A stretch of DNA of 16,769 nucleotides, from contig DATILI010000061.1 in assembly GCA_035476635.1 (NCBI GenBank), positions 1 to 16,769 on the forward strand, written 5' to 3'. Made by a program: the position numbers and the translations under genes. This DNA is from DATILI01 sp035476635. Lineage in GTDB: Bacteria; Pseudomonadota; Gammaproteobacteria; Burkholderiales; Burkholderiaceae_C. The number at the start of each line of letters is the position of its first letter. Position 1 is the first letter of the stretch. This document shows positions 7,540 to 15,691 of this stretch, piece after piece. The notes below the pieces were generated by a model. The model was not told the origin of the DNA. It was given only the letters and a program-made list of their open reading frames with translations, and searched no databases.

Positions 7540-8907
7540 ATGTCCGAACTGAAATTCATCGGCCGCCACGCCGGCACGGTGCTGGCCGGGCAGCTCGCGG
7601 TGATGGCCTTCGGCGTGACCGACACCATCGTCGCCGGGCGCTATTCCGACTCTGCCCTGGCCGCCCTGTCGATCGGCTCCGCCGTCTACATCAGTGTCTT
7701 CGTCGCCTTGATGGGCGTGCTGCAGGCGTTGCTCCCAGTGTGGGCCGAATTGCACGGGGCGCGCCGGCAGGAAGAGCTCGGCCGCTCCGTTCGCCAGGCC
7801 TTGTATCTTTGCGGCCTGACCATCCTGGTCGGTACCGTCGCCCTGCTGTCGCCCGCCCCCCTGCTGCGCTGGACCGGCGTGCCGCCCGCCATGCAGGGCG
7901 AAGTCGAACAGTACCTCGCGGTATTGGCCGCGGCCTTGCCGCCGGCCCTCTTGTTCCGCATGTACAGCACGCTCAACCAGTCCTTGAGCAAACCATTCCT
8001 GGTGACCTGGCTGCAACTGGGTTCGCTGCTCGTGAAGGTGCCGCTCACGCTCTGGTTTGCCTTCGGCGGCTTCGGCCTGGACGCCCACGGCGCCGTCGGC
8101 TGCGCCTGGGCCACCCTGGTGGTGAACTACCTGATGCTGGCCGTGGCCGTGGTCATGCTGCGCACGCAGCCCCTGTACCGGCCCTACGGTATCTGGCAGC
8201 GCATCGAGCGCCCGCAGTGGCACGCCTTGGCGGAATTCGCCCGGCTGGGCGTTCCGGCGGGCCTGGCCATCATGGTGGAAGTCACCTCGTTCACGCTGAT
8301 GGCCTTGTTTATCGCGCGCATGGGCACGGTGGCCTCCGCCGGCCACCAGATCGCCTCCAACATCACGGCAGTGATGTACATGGTGCCGTTGTCGATCGCC
8401 ATCGCGACCAGCGCCCGAGCCAGCTACTGGCTTGGGGCCGGTGATGGGCTTCGGGCCCGGCATGCGATCCACACCGGCTTCAAGCTCACGGTGCTGATGG
8501 CGCTTGCGCTGTCGGCGATCTTGCTGCTGGCACGCGACGGCCTGGCCGGAATCTACGCGAGCAACCCCGCCGTCAAGGCACTGGCGGCCAGCCTCCTGGC
8601 CTGGGTCGCGTTCTACCACCTGGCCGACGCGGTTCAGGCGCTGTGCGTCTTTGTGCTGCGCTGCTACCGGGTCACCGTGTCGTTGCTGGTGGTCTATTGC
8701 GTGTTGCTCTGGGGCCTGGGGCTGGGCGGCGGCTTTCTGCTGGCCTATGAGGTCGATGGGCTGTTCGCGCCGATCGCCTCGCCCGCCGCCTTCTGGATGA
8801 CCAGTGCCGGCGCGCTTGCGCTCACGGCTGCCATCTTCCTGGCGATTCTGTGGCGGATTCTCAAGGCGCAGGAGCCATCGCCGCTCGGTGGTCAACAGCC
8901 AGCTTGA
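7540..8907 (+). CDS. MATE family (MOP superfamily) exporter
   Basis: Inner-membrane antiporter of 455 residues with about 12 hydrophobic helices in two MatE halves (roughly 10-165 and 235-395), the usual length for NorM-type proteins. Asp28 in GVTDTIVAG lies near the position of the conserved N-lobe acidic residue of NorM proteins. Typical MATE features are DTIVAGRYSDSALAALSIG, the second-half EVTSFTLMALFIARMG and AGHQIASNI. Members export drugs or cations by H+ or Na+ exchange; substrate unknown here. The ATG touches the TAG of the preceding gene (TAGATG), so translation is probably coupled, and there is no separate Shine-Dalgarno spacer. The last 47 bases overlap the end of the convergent phoR gene. 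A lipid-flippase role within the MOP superfamily is possible given its partner but is only inferred. Confidence 0.9.
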   Translation: MSELKFIGRHAGTVLAGQLAVMAFGVTDTIVAGRYSDSALAALSIGSAVYISVFVALMGVLQALLPVWAELHGARRQEELGRSVRQALYLCGLTILVGTVALLSPAPLLRWTGVPPAMQGEVEQYLAVLAAALPPALLFRMYSTLNQSLSKPFLVTWLQLGSLLVKVPLTLWFAFGGFGLDAHGAVGCAWATLVVNYLMLAVAVVMLRTQPLYRPYGIWQRIERPQWHALAEFARLGVPAGLAIMVEVTSFTLMALFIARMGTVASAGHQIASNITAVMYMVPLSIAIATSARASYWLGAGDGLRARHAIHTGFKLTVLMALALSAILLLARDGLAGIYASNPAVKALAASLLAWVAFYHLADAVQALCVFVLRCYRVTVSLLVVYCVLLWGLGLGGGFLLAYEVDGLFAPIASPAAFWMTSAGALALTAAIFLAILWRILKAQEPSPLGGQQPA

Positions 8908-10261
8908 TCCGGCTGGCCGGAAAGACAATCGTGAAGCGCGAGCCCCTGCCGGGCGCGCTCTCGACGCGCAACTCGGCGCCATGGCGTTGCACCACGTGCT
9001 TGACGATGGCCAGGCCCAGCCCCGTGCCACCGGTCTCGCGCGAGCGGCTGCGATCCACGCGGTAAAAGCGCTCGGTCAAGCGCGGAATGTGCTCGGCCGC
9101 GATGCCCGGCCCTGAATCCTGCACCGAGAACTCCGCGCGGCCATCCGGCAGCACCTTCCAACTGCCGCGGATCTGCCCACCGGGCGGCGTGTAGCGCACC
9201 GCATTGCCGGCGAGGTTGGACATTGCGCTGAGCAACTCGTTGAGCGAGCCGCTCACCTCGCAATCAGGCGCCGAATCGAAAGTCAGCTGATGCCGCAATG
9301 CCGGCGGCTGGTCGGCCGCTGCGCTGCTCTTCGCGCCTAGCGTCTCCGAGAGCAACTGCGCCTCCTGCCCCGTGCGCGCCATCAGGCTGCGCACCGCGAT
9401 CCATTCGCCGGCACCGGGCGGCGGGCTGCCTTCGAGCCGCGACAAGGTCAGCAGGTCATTGACCAAGGTCTGCATGCGGTCGGTTTGCTGCGCCATCAGG
9501 CCGAGATAGCGGGCGCGCTCCTGTTCGCCCAGCGGAAGGCTTTGCAGGGTCTCGACAAAGCCCGTCAACACGGTCAGCGGTGTGCGGATTTCATGCGAGA
9601 CATTGGCCACGAAGTCGCGCCGCATCGCATCAGCCTGCTCCAGCGCGGTCACGTCGCGCGACAGCAGCAGCCGGCGCCCTTCGCCATATGGATGCAGATG
9701 CACAGACAGCCGCGAGGGTCGCGCCGGCGTGTTGTCGCGGCCGGGAATCACCACCTCGTGCGAGAAGTTGTTGCCGGCAAAGTAATTGATGAAACCAGGG
9801 TCGCGCACCAGGTTGCCGATGTGCTGCTGCAAGTCGCGCAGGGCGTCAAATCCCAGGTGCTCGGCAGCCGTCTGGTTGCACCATTCGATGCGGCCTTGCG
9901 CGTCCAGCAGCACCACGCCGTTCGGTGACGCCTGTATGGCGGCCAGGAATTCCTGCAGCCGGTTCTGGCTGTCCTGGACTTTTTGCTCGCGCGCCCTGAG
10001 CAGCCTGCGCGTGCGATCGGCCGCTTCACCCCAGGCGCCGCGCATCGCAGGCGCACTGGCCGGGTCACCGACCCGCAGCCAGCGCAGCAACCTCGCGCTG
10101 CGCGAAAAATCAATCAGAAACCAGACCAGCCCGCCGGCCAGCATGCCGGCGACCGCACCGATCCAGGAACTCGCTATCGCCAGCTCGCCGCCGGCAAAAA
10201 GCCAGCCCGCCAGGGCTCCGGAGAGCTGGAAAAAGACGAAGAAACACAGCCGCCACAACAT
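8861..10261 (-). CDS. phoR: Phosphate regulon sensor histidine kinase PhoR
   Basis: Membrane-bound kinase/phosphatase that controls PhoB according to signals from PstSCAB-PhoU. The 466-residue protein has two N-terminal transmembrane segments (about 5-24 and 30-50) with almost no periplasmic loop, as in PhoR, which does not sense phosphate directly. A PAS domain follows (about 103-205), then HisKA with His223 in VSHEIRTPL and the ATPase domain: N box with Asn353 in GNAVRYTP, G1 box DSGPGI (382-387), and G2 box GGTGLGLAIVKH (411-422). All catalytic residues are present. The start at 10261 gives a complete first helix; its Shine-Dalgarno is weak. It lies 43 bases after phoB and ends inside the convergent MATE gene. 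Confidence 0.96.
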   Translation of the reverse strand: MLWRLCFFVFFQLSGALAGWLFAGGELAIASSWIGAVAGMLAGGLVWFLIDFSRSARLLRWLRVGDPASAPAMRGAWGEAADRTRRLLRAREQKVQDSQNRLQEFLAAIQASPNGVVLLDAQGRIEWCNQTAAEHLGFDALRDLQQHIGNLVRDPGFINYFAGNNFSHEVVIPGRDNTPARPSRLSVHLHPYGEGRRLLLSRDVTALEQADAMRRDFVANVSHEIRTPLTVLTGFVETLQSLPLGEQERARYLGLMAQQTDRMQTLVNDLLTLSRLEGSPPPGAGEWIAVRSLMARTGQEAQLLSETLGAKSSAAADQPPALRHQLTFDSAPDCEVSGSLNELLSAMSNLAGNAVRYTPPGGQIRGSWKVLPDGRAEFSVQDSGPGIAAEHIPRLTERFYRVDRSRSRETGGTGLGLAIVKHVVQRHGAELRVESAPGRGSRFTIVFPASRIKLAVDHRAAMAPAP

Positions 10262-10304
10262 GGCCTGATTCTCGCAAAAAGGACGAAGCGAAAAGAGAAA
10301 CTGA

Positions 10305-11045
10305 TCAGGCTTGCGCCGTCGCGGCCGTGGCGGCTGCTGCGGTCGTCGCCGTAATTTGCGGTGAGGCGGTCAGCCGGTAGCCCGCGCCGCGTACGGTTTC
10401 CACCATGGCGCCGCCAGCGCCCAGCGCTTCACGCAGCCGCTTGACGTGCACATCGACCGTGCGCTCTTCAATGAACACGTGGTCGCCCCAGACCCGGTCC
10501 AGCAACTGCGAGCGGCTGTGCACGCGTTCGGCATGCTTCATCAGGTGGTGCAGCAGCTTGAATTCGGTCGGGCCCATCTTGAGCGGCTGCTCGGCAAACG
10601 AAACCCGGTGCGTTTCCGCATCGAGCACCAAGGCGCCAATCGTCACCGAACCACCGGCCTGTTCGGGCGCACGGCGGCGCAGCACCGCACGAATGCGGGC
10701 CAGCATCTCCTTGGTGGAAAACGGCTTGACGATGTAGTCGTCGGCACCTGCGTCCAGCCCCGCCACGCGATCGGGCTCGTCGCCGCGCGCGGTCAGCATG
10801 ATGATCGGAACGGCCTTGGTCCGCCCGTCGGCGCGCCAGCGCTTGGCCAGCGAGAGCCCGCTTTCGCCGGGCAGCATCCAGTCGAGCAGGATCACGTCGG
10901 GCAGCACCGCATCAAGCTCGCGCTGTGCCGTGGCGCTGTCCATCGCCCAGGTCGGCTGGAAGCCGTTGTGGCGCAGGTTCACGGCGATCAACTCGGCGAT
11001 CGCCGGCTCGTCTTCAACAATCAGGACACGTGGGTGATTTCGCAT
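10305..11045 (-). CDS. phoB: Phosphate regulon response regulator PhoB
   Basis: OmpR/PhoB-family transcription factor that, once phosphorylated by PhoR, binds Pho boxes and recruits RNA polymerase. The 246-residue protein has a receiver domain (about 5-120) with Glu11/Asp12, phospho-acceptor Asp55 in LLDWMLPG, Thr85 and Lys107. A winged-helix DNA-binding domain (about 133-230) follows, with GPTEFKLLHHLM and the recognition-helix region EERTVDVHVKRLREAL. The ending GAGYRL is typical, but about 19 more residues rich in Ala and Thr follow (from 228), longer than usual for PhoB. It begins 10 bases after phoU, inside the same operon. Its predicted targets include the Pho boxes between pstS and the FAS1 gene. 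Confidence 0.97.
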   Translation of the reverse strand: MRNHPRVLIVEDEPAIAELIAVNLRHNGFQPTWAMDSATAQRELDAVLPDVILLDWMLPGESGLSLAKRWRADGRTKAVPIIMLTARGDEPDRVAGLDAGADDYIVKPFSTKEMLARIRAVLRRRAPEQAGGSVTIGALVLDAETHRVSFAEQPLKMGPTEFKLLHHLMKHAERVHSRSQLLDRVWGDHVFIEERTVDVHVKRLREALGAGGAMVETVRGAGYRLTASPQITATTAAAATAATAQA

Positions 11046-11055
11046 GCTTTGAGGT

Positions 11056-11757
11056 TTACCGGACCGCAGATTCGACCTGCTCCATCGAAATGTGCCTTAC
11101 GTCCTCGCCCTTGACGATATAGATGATGAACTCGGCAATATTCTTGGCATGGTCGCCGATGCGCTCGATGGCCTTGGCCACGAACAACAGGTCCAGGCTC
11201 GCCGAGATGGTGCGCGGGTCTTCCATCATGTAGGTGATGAGCTTGCGCACGAAGCCGTCGAACTCCTTGTCGATCAAATCGTCTTCCTTCAGGATCGCCA
11301 CCGCGGCCACGGTATCAAGCCGGGCAAAGGCGTCCAGCGCCTTGCGCAGCAGGCCGGAGGCCATGTCGGCCGCCACGCGTAGGTCCGAAGACGGCAGCGA
11401 ACGCGCCGCACCGCTGTTGATGATGGAGCGCACCATGCGTGCGATTTTCTCGGCTTCGTCGCCCACGCGTTCCAGGTTGGCCGTGGTCTTGGAAATGGCG
11501 ATCAAAAGGCGCAGGTCGCGCGCCGTCGGCTGGCGCCGCGCGATGATGGAAGACAGCTCGCGGTCGATCTCCACTTCCATCGCGTTCACGCGGGCTTCCG
11601 CTTCCGTCACCTGGTTGGCGGTTTCCACGCTGAACTGCGACAGCGCGTAGATGGCCTGGCGGATCTGGGATTCAACCAGGCCGCCGAGCTCCAGCACACG
11701 GCTGGAAACGCCATTGAGGTCACTGTCGAACTGGGTGGAGAGGTGTTTGTCGGGCAT
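11056..11757 (-). CDS. phoU: Phosphate signalling protein PhoU
   Basis: Cytoplasmic negative regulator that links the Pst transporter to PhoR and keeps PhoB inactive when phosphate is plentiful. The 233-residue protein is built from two similar three-helix bundles, as in all PhoU proteins. Each carries the metal-binding helix motif: ERVGDEAEKIAR (96-107) and ERIGDHAKNIAEF (198-210). The ATG at 11757 follows AAGGAG with six bases between, which fixes the start; a longer in-frame reading upstream would overlap pstB and is rejected. The gene sits 32 bases after pstB and 10 before phoB, the usual Burkholderiales order. Confidence 0.97.
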   Translation of the reverse strand: MPDKHLSTQFDSDLNGVSSRVLELGGLVESQIRQAIYALSQFSVETANQVTEAEARVNAMEVEIDRELSSIIARRQPTARDLRLLIAISKTTANLERVGDEAEKIARMVRSIINSGAARSLPSSDLRVAADMASGLLRKALDAFARLDTVAAVAILKEDDLIDKEFDGFVRKLITYMMEDPRTISASLDLLFVAKAIERIGDHAKNIAEFIIYIVKGEDVRHISMEQVESAVR

Positions 11758-11789
11758 GTCGTACTCCTTGGCGCTTGCGCTTTTGCTGC

Positions 11790-12569
11790 TTAGCCGAAAC
11801 GGCCCGTGATGTAGTCTTCCGTCTCTTTGCGCGTCGGCTTGAAGAACAGTTGCTCCGTCGAGCCGAACTCCACCAGGTCGCCCAGGTACATGTAGGCCGT
11901 GTAGTCGCTGCAGCGTGCGGCTTGCTGCATATTGTGGGTCACGATGACCACCGTGTACTCGTTCTTGAGTTCGGCGATCAGCTCCTCGATCTTGGCGGTG
12001 GAAATCGGATCCAGCGCCGAGCAGGGTTCGTCCAGCAACAGCACCTCGGGCTTGATCGCAATGCCGCGCGCAATGCACAGGCGCTGCTGCTGCCCGCCGG
12101 AGAGGCTGGAACCGCTCTGGTTGAGCTTGTCCTTTACCTCGGTCCAGAGGGCCGCCTTGCGCAGCGCCCACTCGACACGCTCGTCCATGTCGGTGGCGTT
12201 GAGGTTCTCGAACAGCTTGACCCCGAAGGCGATGTTGTCGTAGATCGACATCGGAAACGGCGTCGGCTTCTGGAACACCATGCCGACCTTGGCGCGGATC
12301 AAGGCAACATCCTTCTTGGACGTCAACAGGTTCTCGCCATCCAGCGTGATCTCGCCTTCGGCGCGCTGCTCGGGATAGAGCTCATACATGCGATTGAAGA
12401 TGCGCAGCAAGGTGGACTTGCCGCAGCCCGACGGACCGATGAAGGCCGTGACCTTCTTCTCGGGAATTTCCAGGTTGATGCCCTTCAAGGCATGGAACTT
12501 CCCATAATAGAAGTTCAGGTTCTTGACCGAGATCTTGGAAGACTGGTTGGAAGTACGGATGGGTTCCAT
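11790..12569 (-). CDS. pstB: Phosphate ABC transporter ATP-binding protein PstB
   Basis: ATPase that powers high-affinity phosphate import through PstA and PstC. It is 259 residues, the normal length. Walker A is GPSGCGKST (45-53), the Q-loop Gln100 is in MVFQKPTPFPMSIYDN (the PstB-specific stretch), the ABC signature is LSGGQQQR (156-163), Walker B is VLLLDE (176-181) and the H-loop is His212. The ending KETEDYITGRFG is a typical PstB C-terminus. AAAGG lies seven bases before the ATG. It is 41 bases downstream of pstA in the same operon. Confidence 0.98.
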   Translation of the reverse strand: MEPIRTSNQSSKISVKNLNFYYGKFHALKGINLEIPEKKVTAFIGPSGCGKSTLLRIFNRMYELYPEQRAEGEITLDGENLLTSKKDVALIRAKVGMVFQKPTPFPMSIYDNIAFGVKLFENLNATDMDERVEWALRKAALWTEVKDKLNQSGSSLSGGQQQRLCIARGIAIKPEVLLLDEPCSALDPISTAKIEELIAELKNEYTVVIVTHNMQQAARCSDYTAYMYLGDLVEFGSTEQLFFKPTRKETEDYITGRFG

Positions 12570-12610
12570 CGCTAACCTTTGTTTGCTTGAATTCGTTGAT
12601 TGGGCTTGGC

Positions 12611-13507
12611 TCAGGTCCTGTTGCGCGTCAACACGCGCGCCAGGATGTTCAGCCCCAGCACCGCCACCGTGATCAGGAACACGCCGGCCCAGGCCAGTTG
12701 CTGCCAGTTTTCATAGGGGCTCATGGCGAACTTGAAAATCGTCACCGGCAGGCTGGCCATCGGCTCGCCCAGGTTGGAGGTCCAGAACTGGTTGTTCAGC
12801 GCGGTGAACAGCAAGGGCGCGGTCTCGCCCGAAATACGGGCCACGGCCAGCAAGATACCGGTCACGACGCCGGCACGCGCGGCGCGCAAGGTGATGCTGA
12901 GGATGACCTTCCACTTCGGTGCGCCCAGGGCGTAGGCCGCTTCGCGCAGGCCGGGCGGCACCAGTTGCAGCATGTTCTCCGTGGTGCGGATCACCACCGG
13001 AATCACGATCAAGGCCAGTGCCAGGACACCGGCCCAGCCGGAGAATGATCTAAAGCGCGTGACCACCACGGCATAGACGAACAGCCCGATCACGATCGAA
13101 GGCGCCGACAGGAGAATGTCGTTGACAAAGCGCGTGGTCTCGGCCAGCCAGCCCTTGGTGTCGTATTCGGCCAGGTAGATGCCGGCCATGATGCCGATGG
13201 GCGTGCCGATGCAGGTGGCCAGCAACACCATCAGGAACGAGCCGTAGATGGCATTGGCGATACCGCCCGCCTCGTTGGGTGGCGGCGTCATCTCGGTGAA
13301 AGTGGCGAGGGCCAGGCCGCCAATGCCCAGCCGCAGGGTTTCCCAAAGAATCCAGAACAGCCAGAACAGGCCGAAGATCATGGCCGCCAGCGAAAGGCAC
13401 AGCGCGATCCTGTTGACGCGCTTGCGCTTGGCATATTTGGCCTGCCGTGTGGCCTCAAGATCGGCGGCCTGCAGCAGCCGTTCGCCGGTCGATGTGGTCG
13501 TGTTCAT
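12611..13507 (-). CDS. pstA: Phosphate ABC transporter permease PstA
   Basis: One of the two inner-membrane subunits of the Pst phosphate channel, 298 residues. A basic cytoplasmic N-terminus (20-33) precedes about six hydrophobic helices. The EAA coupling loop, which docks on PstB, is at about 189-233 (REAAYALGAPKWK to ARISGETAPL). The large loop with TPPPNEAGGIANAIYGS (74-90) is characteristic of PstA. The ATG overlaps the pstC stop (ATGA), which shows co-translation with pstC and fixes the start. Confidence 0.97.
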   Translation of the reverse strand: MNTTTSTGERLLQAADLEATRQAKYAKRKRVNRIALCLSLAAMIFGLFWLFWILWETLRLGIGGLALATFTEMTPPPNEAGGIANAIYGSFLMVLLATCIGTPIGIMAGIYLAEYDTKGWLAETTRFVNDILLSAPSIVIGLFVYAVVVTRFRSFSGWAGVLALALIVIPVVIRTTENMLQLVPPGLREAAYALGAPKWKVILSITLRAARAGVVTGILLAVARISGETAPLLFTALNNQFWTSNLGEPMASLPVTIFKFAMSPYENWQQLAWAGVFLITVAVLGLNILARVLTRNRT

Positions 13508-14469
13508 GACTTGACCCCTTCGCTCTTCTTCAGTTGGGCCAGCAGCAGCTTGGACAGCGCCAGCACGACGAAGGTGATGAAAAACAGCACCAGGCCAAGA
13601 TAGATCAGGGACGCCTGATGCAGGCCGCTGGCTGCTTCGGCGAACTCGTTGGCCAGTGCCGAGGTAATACTGTTGGCGGCCTGGAAGATGCTCAGCGAAT
13701 CAAGCTGGTTCATGTTGCCGATGACAAACGTCACCGCCATGGTCTCGCCCAGGGCACGGCCCAGGCCGAGCATGATGCCACCCACGACGCCGGCCTTGGT
13801 GTAGGGCAGTACGACCTTGAACACCACTTCCCAGGTCGTCGCGCCGAGCCCATAGGCCGACTCCTTGAGCAGCACCGGCGTGACCTCGAACACATCGCGC
13901 ATCACCGAGGCAATGAACGGAATCACCATGATGGCCAGGATGATGCCGGCCGACAGGATGCCGATGCCCACCGGCGGCCCGGCGAACAGCGCGCCCAGGT
14001 AGGGCACGCCGCCAAACACGGCCTGCAGGGGCTGCTGCACGTAGGTGGCGAGAATCGGGCCGAACACCAGCAGGCCCCACATGCCGTAGACGATGGACGG
14101 CACCGCCGCCAGCAATTCAATCGCCGTGCCCAACGGGCGCTTGAGCCAGGCCGGCGAGAGCTCGGTCAGGAACAGCGCGATGCCGAAACTCACAGGCACC
14201 GCGATCAGCAGCGCGATGAGCGACGTGGCCACCGTACCGTAGATCATGACCAGGCCGCCGAAGTCCTCCTGCACCGGGTCCCACACGCTGCGTGTGAGGA
14301 AGCTGGCGCCGTACTTCTCGATCGCCGGCCAGGCGCCGGCCACCAGCGACAGCAGGATGCCGATAAGCAGCGCCAAGGTCAGCAAGGCGGCGCCCTTGGC
14401 CGCCCAGCCGAACATCAGGTCGGTCAGCGGCCCGGAGCGGGCGGATTTGGGCGGCGGTGGAGTGGTCAT
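13504..14469 (-). CDS. pstC: Phosphate ABC transporter permease PstC
   Basis: Partner of PstA in the Pst channel. From the ATG at 14469 it is 321 residues with about six hydrophobic helices (first at about 22-45). WDPVQEDFGGLVMIYGT (63-79) is the family's periplasmic stretch, and the EAA coupling loop lies at 203-245 (ESAYGLGATTWE to GRALGETMAV). The start is uncertain. A GTG 66 bases upstream (14535) has the better Shine-Dalgarno (AGAGG at 14543-14547), but the 22 added codons use TCT, ACA, CCT, GTA and GGA, unlike the rest of the gene. I therefore prefer the ATG, despite its weak CGGA. The stop overlaps the pstA start by four bases. Confidence 0.93.
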   Translation of the reverse strand: MTTPPPPKSARSGPLTDLMFGWAAKGAALLTLALLIGILLSLVAGAWPAIEKYGASFLTRSVWDPVQEDFGGLVMIYGTVATSLIALLIAVPVSFGIALFLTELSPAWLKRPLGTAIELLAAVPSIVYGMWGLLVFGPILATYVQQPLQAVFGGVPYLGALFAGPPVGIGILSAGIILAIMVIPFIASVMRDVFEVTPVLLKESAYGLGATTWEVVFKVVLPYTKAGVVGGIMLGLGRALGETMAVTFVIGNMNQLDSLSIFQAANSITSALANEFAEAASGLHQASLIYLGLVLFFITFVVLALSKLLLAQLKKSEGVKS

Positions 14470-14598
14470 GGCGCGTCCGTGTACCTTTTCTTGAGACTCA
14501 AAAGGAACCTTGCTCGCCGGGAGTGTAGAGGACACGTGCTTACCTCTTGGTTTGATTTTTTTCTTGAAACGCCGCCGATCTGTGGCCCGCTGCGAGGA
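14470..14598 (-). promoter_or_regulatory. pstS-pstC spacer with possible hairpins
   Basis: This is the only sizeable gap inside the pst operon (129 bases with the ATG start of pstC). It holds an AGAGG/CCTCT inverted repeat (14527-14531 with 14543-14547) that would cover the Shine-Dalgarno of the alternative GTG start, a CCTTTT/AAAAGG repeat (14484-14489 with 14500-14505), and an A-run on the transcript near 14556-14562. No strong terminator is seen. Such spacers often set the excess of PstS over the membrane subunits; that role here is inferred. Confidence 0.3.
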
Positions 14599-15639
14599 TT
14601 ACTTGAAGGCCACGGCCTTGCCGGAGGCGTCCTTGATTTCGCCCCAGGCCTTTTCCACGATGATCTTCACGCTGGCGGGCATGGGCACGTAGTCGAGGTC
14701 GTCGGCGGTCTTGTCACCGTTCTTGTAGGCCCAGTCGAAGAACTTGAGCGAAGCCGTGGCCTGGCCCGGCTTTTCCTGCATCTTCTGCATCAGGATGAAG
14801 GTGGCGCCGGTGATGGGCCAGGCATCCTTGCCGGGTTGCTGCGTCAGGATCTGGTAGAAGCTCTTGGACCAGTCGGCGCCGGCCGCCGCAGCCTTGAAGG
14901 CGTCGTCGTTGGGCGAGACAAATGCGCCGGACGCGTTCTGCAGCTGGGCGTAGGCCATCTTGTTCTGCTTGACGTAGGCGTACTCGACATAGCCGATCGA
15001 GTTGGGCAGGCGGCCGACGAAGGCGGCCACGCCCTCATTGCCCTTGCCGCCGGCGCCGGCCGGCCAGTTCACCGCCGTGCCCTCACCGACCTTGGTCTTC
15101 CACTCGGCGTTGACCTTGCTCAGGTAGTTGGTGAAGATGAAGCTGGTACCCGAGCCATCGGCGCGGCGCACCGGAGCGATGGCCGCATCGGGCAGCGCCA
15201 GGCCGGCGTTCAGTGCCTTGATCGCCGGGTCGTTCCAGTTGGTGATCTTGCCCAGGAAGATGTCGCCCAGGACCTGGCCATTGAGCTTGAGCTGCCCAGC
15301 CGCAATGCCCTTGATGTTGACCACGGGCACGACGCCGCCAATGACGGTGGGGAATTGCATCAAGCCCTTCTTGGCCAGCTCTTCGTCCTTGAGCGGCGCA
15401 TCGGAGGCGCCGAAGTCCACGGTCTTCGCTTCAATCTGGCGCAAGCCCGCGCCCGAACCCACGGACTGGTAGTTGATCTTGACGCCGGAAGCCTTGTTGT
15501 AGTCAGCCGCCCACTTCGAATACAGCGGTGCCGGGAAGCTGGCTCCGGCTCCCGTCACGTCCTGCGCGCCGGCAACACCCGAATAAGCCATCGTTGCCGC
15601 GGCCAGGCTGACGGCCACACAGCTGAAAGACAATTTCAT
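14599..15639 (-). CDS. pstS: Phosphate ABC transporter substrate-binding protein PstS
   Basis: Periplasmic phosphate-binding protein that delivers phosphate to PstCA. It is 346 residues from the ATG at 15639. A Sec signal peptide covers 1-25 (hydrophobic core 5-20), with probable cleavage at AGA|Q and no lipobox cysteine in place. Phosphate-contact segments are GAGASFPAPLY (30-40), SVGSGAG (59-65), FGASD (76-80) and RRADGSGT (158-165). It is the first gene of the pstSCAB-phoU-phoB-phoR operon and has its own Pho box upstream, so PhoB activation under phosphate starvation is expected. Confidence 0.98.
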   Translation of the reverse strand: MKLSFSCVAVSLAAATMAYSGVAGAQDVTGAGASFPAPLYSKWAADYNKASGVKINYQSVGSGAGLRQIEAKTVDFGASDAPLKDEELAKKGLMQFPTVIGGVVPVVNIKGIAAGQLKLNGQVLGDIFLGKITNWNDPAIKALNAGLALPDAAIAPVRRADGSGTSFIFTNYLSKVNAEWKTKVGEGTAVNWPAGAGGKGNEGVAAFVGRLPNSIGYVEYAYVKQNKMAYAQLQNASGAFVSPNDDAFKAAAAGADWSKSFYQILTQQPGKDAWPITGATFILMQKMQEKPGQATASLKFFDWAYKNGDKTADDLDYVPMPASVKIIVEKAWGEIKDASGKAVAFK

Positions 15640-15645
15640 CACGAA

Positions 15646-15651
15646 CCCCTT
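15646..15651 (-). promoter_or_regulatory. Ribosome binding site of pstS (decides the start)
   Basis: On the minus strand this reads AAGGGG, six bases before the ATG at 15639 but only three before an adjacent in-frame GTG at 15642. The spacing favours the ATG. Confidence 0.7.
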
Positions 15652-15675
15652 GAAGGTTGATTGAACAATGCCTGG

Positions 15676-15681
15676 ACTGTA
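15676..15681 (-). promoter_or_regulatory. Probable -10 of the pstS promoter
   Basis: On the minus strand this reads TACAGT (four of six matches to TATAAT), 10 bases downstream of the Pho box. In PhoB-activated promoters the Pho box replaces the -35, and the -10 follows at about this distance. Confidence 0.55.
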
Positions 15682-15691
15682 GAAAGCCTAT

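Noticed and set aside
6340..9030. 896-codon open frame antisense to the GT-C and MATE genes
   Set aside because: Rich in Gln, Gly, Arg and His with no domain; both sense-strand genes have clear membrane-protein character. Codon-bias artefact.
11758..12171. In-frame extension upstream of PhoU
   Set aside because: It lies inside pstB in another frame; AAGGAG marks the PhoU start at 11757.
14491..14501. TTGAG/CTCAA palindrome before pstC as an operator
   Set aside because: Too short, with a one-base centre, and no known regulator site matches; likely chance.
13534..15660. 708-codon open frame antisense to pstC and pstS
   Set aside because: It covers the well-conserved pstC and pstS genes and has His/Gln/Arg-rich low-complexity translation.
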